64,000 bases of DNA from positions 124,001 through 188,000 of the forward strand of contig NZ_JABWCU010000011.1 in the NCBI RefSeq assembly GCF_018491765.1. The letters run 5' to 3'. The notes beneath the pieces were generated by a model that saw only the letters and a list, made by a program, of their open reading frames with translations, did no database searches and was not told the DNA's origin. Made by a program: the position numbers and the translations under genes. The number at the start of each line of letters is the position of its first letter. The stretch's first letter is position 1. Positions 63,158-64,000 of the stretch are shown here, piece by piece. Source of the DNA: Novosphingobium profundi. GTDB taxonomy: Bacteria; Pseudomonadota; Alphaproteobacteria; Sphingomonadales; Sphingomonadaceae.

Positions 63158-63207
63158 GCGTCAGGCGGCCCGCAAGGCCTTCGCGTCAGGCGGCCCGAAG
63201 GGCCTTC
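63158..63207. repeat. 25-bp near-exact tandem repeat spanning a stop codon
   Basis: Bases 63158-63182 and 63183-63207 are the same 25-bp unit with two mismatches. On the minus strand each copy encodes KALRAA followed by TGA; the first stop met is the one at 63186-63188, leaving a second stop-bearing tail downstream. Each copy also contains a GGCCC/GGGCC-like stem that could terminate the two converging transcripts. Confidence 0.85.
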
Positions 63208-64000
63208 GCCTGTTCGGCCAGCAGGTGGTCGCGGCCTCCCAGCTGTTCGATCAGGACGGTGGCGCGGCGGAAGTAGTGGCTGACGGCAAGCTCGTCGGTC
63301 AGGCCCATTGCGCCGTGGAGCTGGACGGCGTTTTCGCCCACGAAGCGCAGCGCCTCGACCACGACGATCGCCGCCGCGCCGAGGGCCCGGCGGCGCTCGG
63401 CCGGGGGCCTTGCGAGGTGCAGCGTCGCGTGCAGGCTGGCGGCGCACGCCAGTTCGAGCTGGATCCGCATGTCGACGAGACGGTGCTGGAGGACCTGGAA
63501 TCGCGACAACGGCTGGCCGAATTGGCGGCGTTGCGCGGTGTATTCGACCGTGTCCTCGTAGAGGCGCGAGAGCACCCCAAGGGCCTCGGCGCAAAGCGCG
63601 GCGCAATAGGCTTCGTGGGCCTCGGCGAGGGCGGGAAAGGCTTGGTCGCGCGGGCCGAGAAGGGCGCTCGCGGGGAGCTGGACTTCGTCGAACACGATGT
63701 CGGCACAGGCGCGGTCATCGATCATTCGCAAGGGGCGCAAGGTCAGGCCGGGGGCGTCGATGGGCACACAGAAAAGCGATAAGCCGTGTTCGTCGCGCGT
63801 GGCGTTCGCGGTCCGCGCGGTGACGAGGAGGTGGCTGGCGTGGGGCGCGCCGATGCTGAGGCTCTTCGCACCGTTCAGCCGCCAACCCTCACCCTCGCTG
63901 ACGGCGCGCGTCGAGACGGCCGACAGATCGCGGCGCGCGCCGCTCTCCCAATGCGCGAGCGCCAGCCGGTGCGTGCCCGCGATGAGGCCGCTGAGCAAGG
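63186..64000 (-). CDS. Acyl-CoA dehydrogenase family protein (5' end outside window)
   Basis: The C-terminal 271 residues of an acyl-CoA dehydrogenase are visible; the N-terminal helical domain lies beyond the window. Segments: AGTHRLALAHWESGARRDLSAVSTRA, WRLNGAKSLSIGAPHASHLLVTART, DTVEYTAQRRQFGQPLSRFQVLQHRLVDM and the final FVGENAVQLHGAMGLTDELAVSHYFRRATVLIEQLGG. No glutamate occupies the classical MCAD base position in this tail. Such short, atypical members often pair with a second dehydrogenase as a heteromer. Its 3' end is duplicated (63158-63207). Convergent with the preceding dehydrogenase gene. Confidence 0.88.
   Translation of the reverse strand, partial: LLSGLIAGTHRLALAHWESGARRDLSAVSTRAVSEGEGWRLNGAKSLSIGAPHASHLLVTARTANATRDEHGLSLFCVPIDAPGLTLRPLRMIDDRACADIVFDEVQLPASALLGPRDQAFPALAEAHEAYCAALCAEALGVLSRLYEDTVEYTAQRRQFGQPLSRFQVLQHRLVDMRIQLELACAASLHATLHLARPPAERRRALGAAAIVVVEALRFVGENAVQLHGAMGLTDELAVSHYFRRATVLIEQLGGRDHLLAEQAKALRAA

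Overview
The window reads as chromosomal DNA of a high-GC alphaproteobacterium, most likely a Sphingomonadales member such as Novosphingobium or Sphingobium. The grounds are two large TonB-dependent receptors, a SphA-type outer-membrane protein, an MpaB-type oxygenase, a Tat-type signal on the nitrate-binding lipoprotein and a dense acyl-CoA catabolic cluster. That placement is inference. No tRNA, rRNA, insertion sequence, phage gene or CRISPR array was seen. Genes are tightly packed, with many ATGA/TAATG overlaps.

1-3 kb: end of a CocE/NonD-type ester hydrolase gene, a GNAT acetyltransferase and a glutathione S-transferase. 3-20.5 kb is a nitrogen-scavenging island. It starts with a pyrimidine-ring degradation operon in the order rutB-rutC-rutD-rutA. 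The nitrate/nitrite sensor pair nasT-nasS follows, then the nitrate ABC transporter (nrtA, nrtB, fused tandem ATPase), a porin, and nirB-nirD-nasA-cobA for reduction of nitrate to ammonium and siroheme supply. Two leaders, before nrtA and before nirB, each carry two hexaloop hairpins, with the second hairpin sharing its 3' arm with an intrinsic terminator. This is the RNA target architecture of an ANTAR antiterminator, so NasT probably switches both operons on.

20.6-24.6 kb: an ECF sigma factor and its membrane anti-sigma factor diverge from a secreted subtilisin-like protease, which is followed by a secreted Ser/Gly/Ala-rich protein. A symmetric element GGATGAA-N15-CGTT lies in the divergent gap, and a third copy precedes the Ser/Gly/Ala-rich gene; these look like the sigma factor's own promoters. 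A 364-bp gap after it holds a strong terminator and an unidentified structured element.

24.9-37 kb: a bestrophin-like membrane protein, a NarL/FixJ response regulator and a histidine kinase whose 3' end is frameshifted by an exact 37-bp tandem duplication. Then come a formylglycine-generating enzyme and a run of outer-membrane or secreted proteins (Omp85-type, SphA-type, DUF2092, a His/Gly-rich protein) and a BASS-family carrier. A GGGT/ACCC-type motif recurs 60-200 bp upstream of most of these genes and may be the regulator's operator.

37-45 kb: iron uptake. This holds a siderophore receptor with a PiuC-type dioxygenase, an ApbE/DUF4198/DUF2271/PepSY operon and a TonB gene. Three Fur-box-like inverted repeats sit at the three promoters. 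45-48.6 kb: an exported alpha/beta-hydrolase-like protein lacking the catalytic His, pobA (4-hydroxybenzoate to protocatechuate) and an MpaB-type oxygenase. 48.6-64 kb: a TonB-dependent receptor, LuxR and TetR regulators and a beta-oxidation-type catabolic cluster (acyl-CoA ligase, SDR, thiolase, two hydratase genes including a FadB-like fusion, three acyl-CoA dehydrogenases, a nitronate monooxygenase-like flavoenzyme). A conserved 20-bp AT-rich element occurs at all three of its promoter regions. The window ends inside the last dehydrogenase gene.
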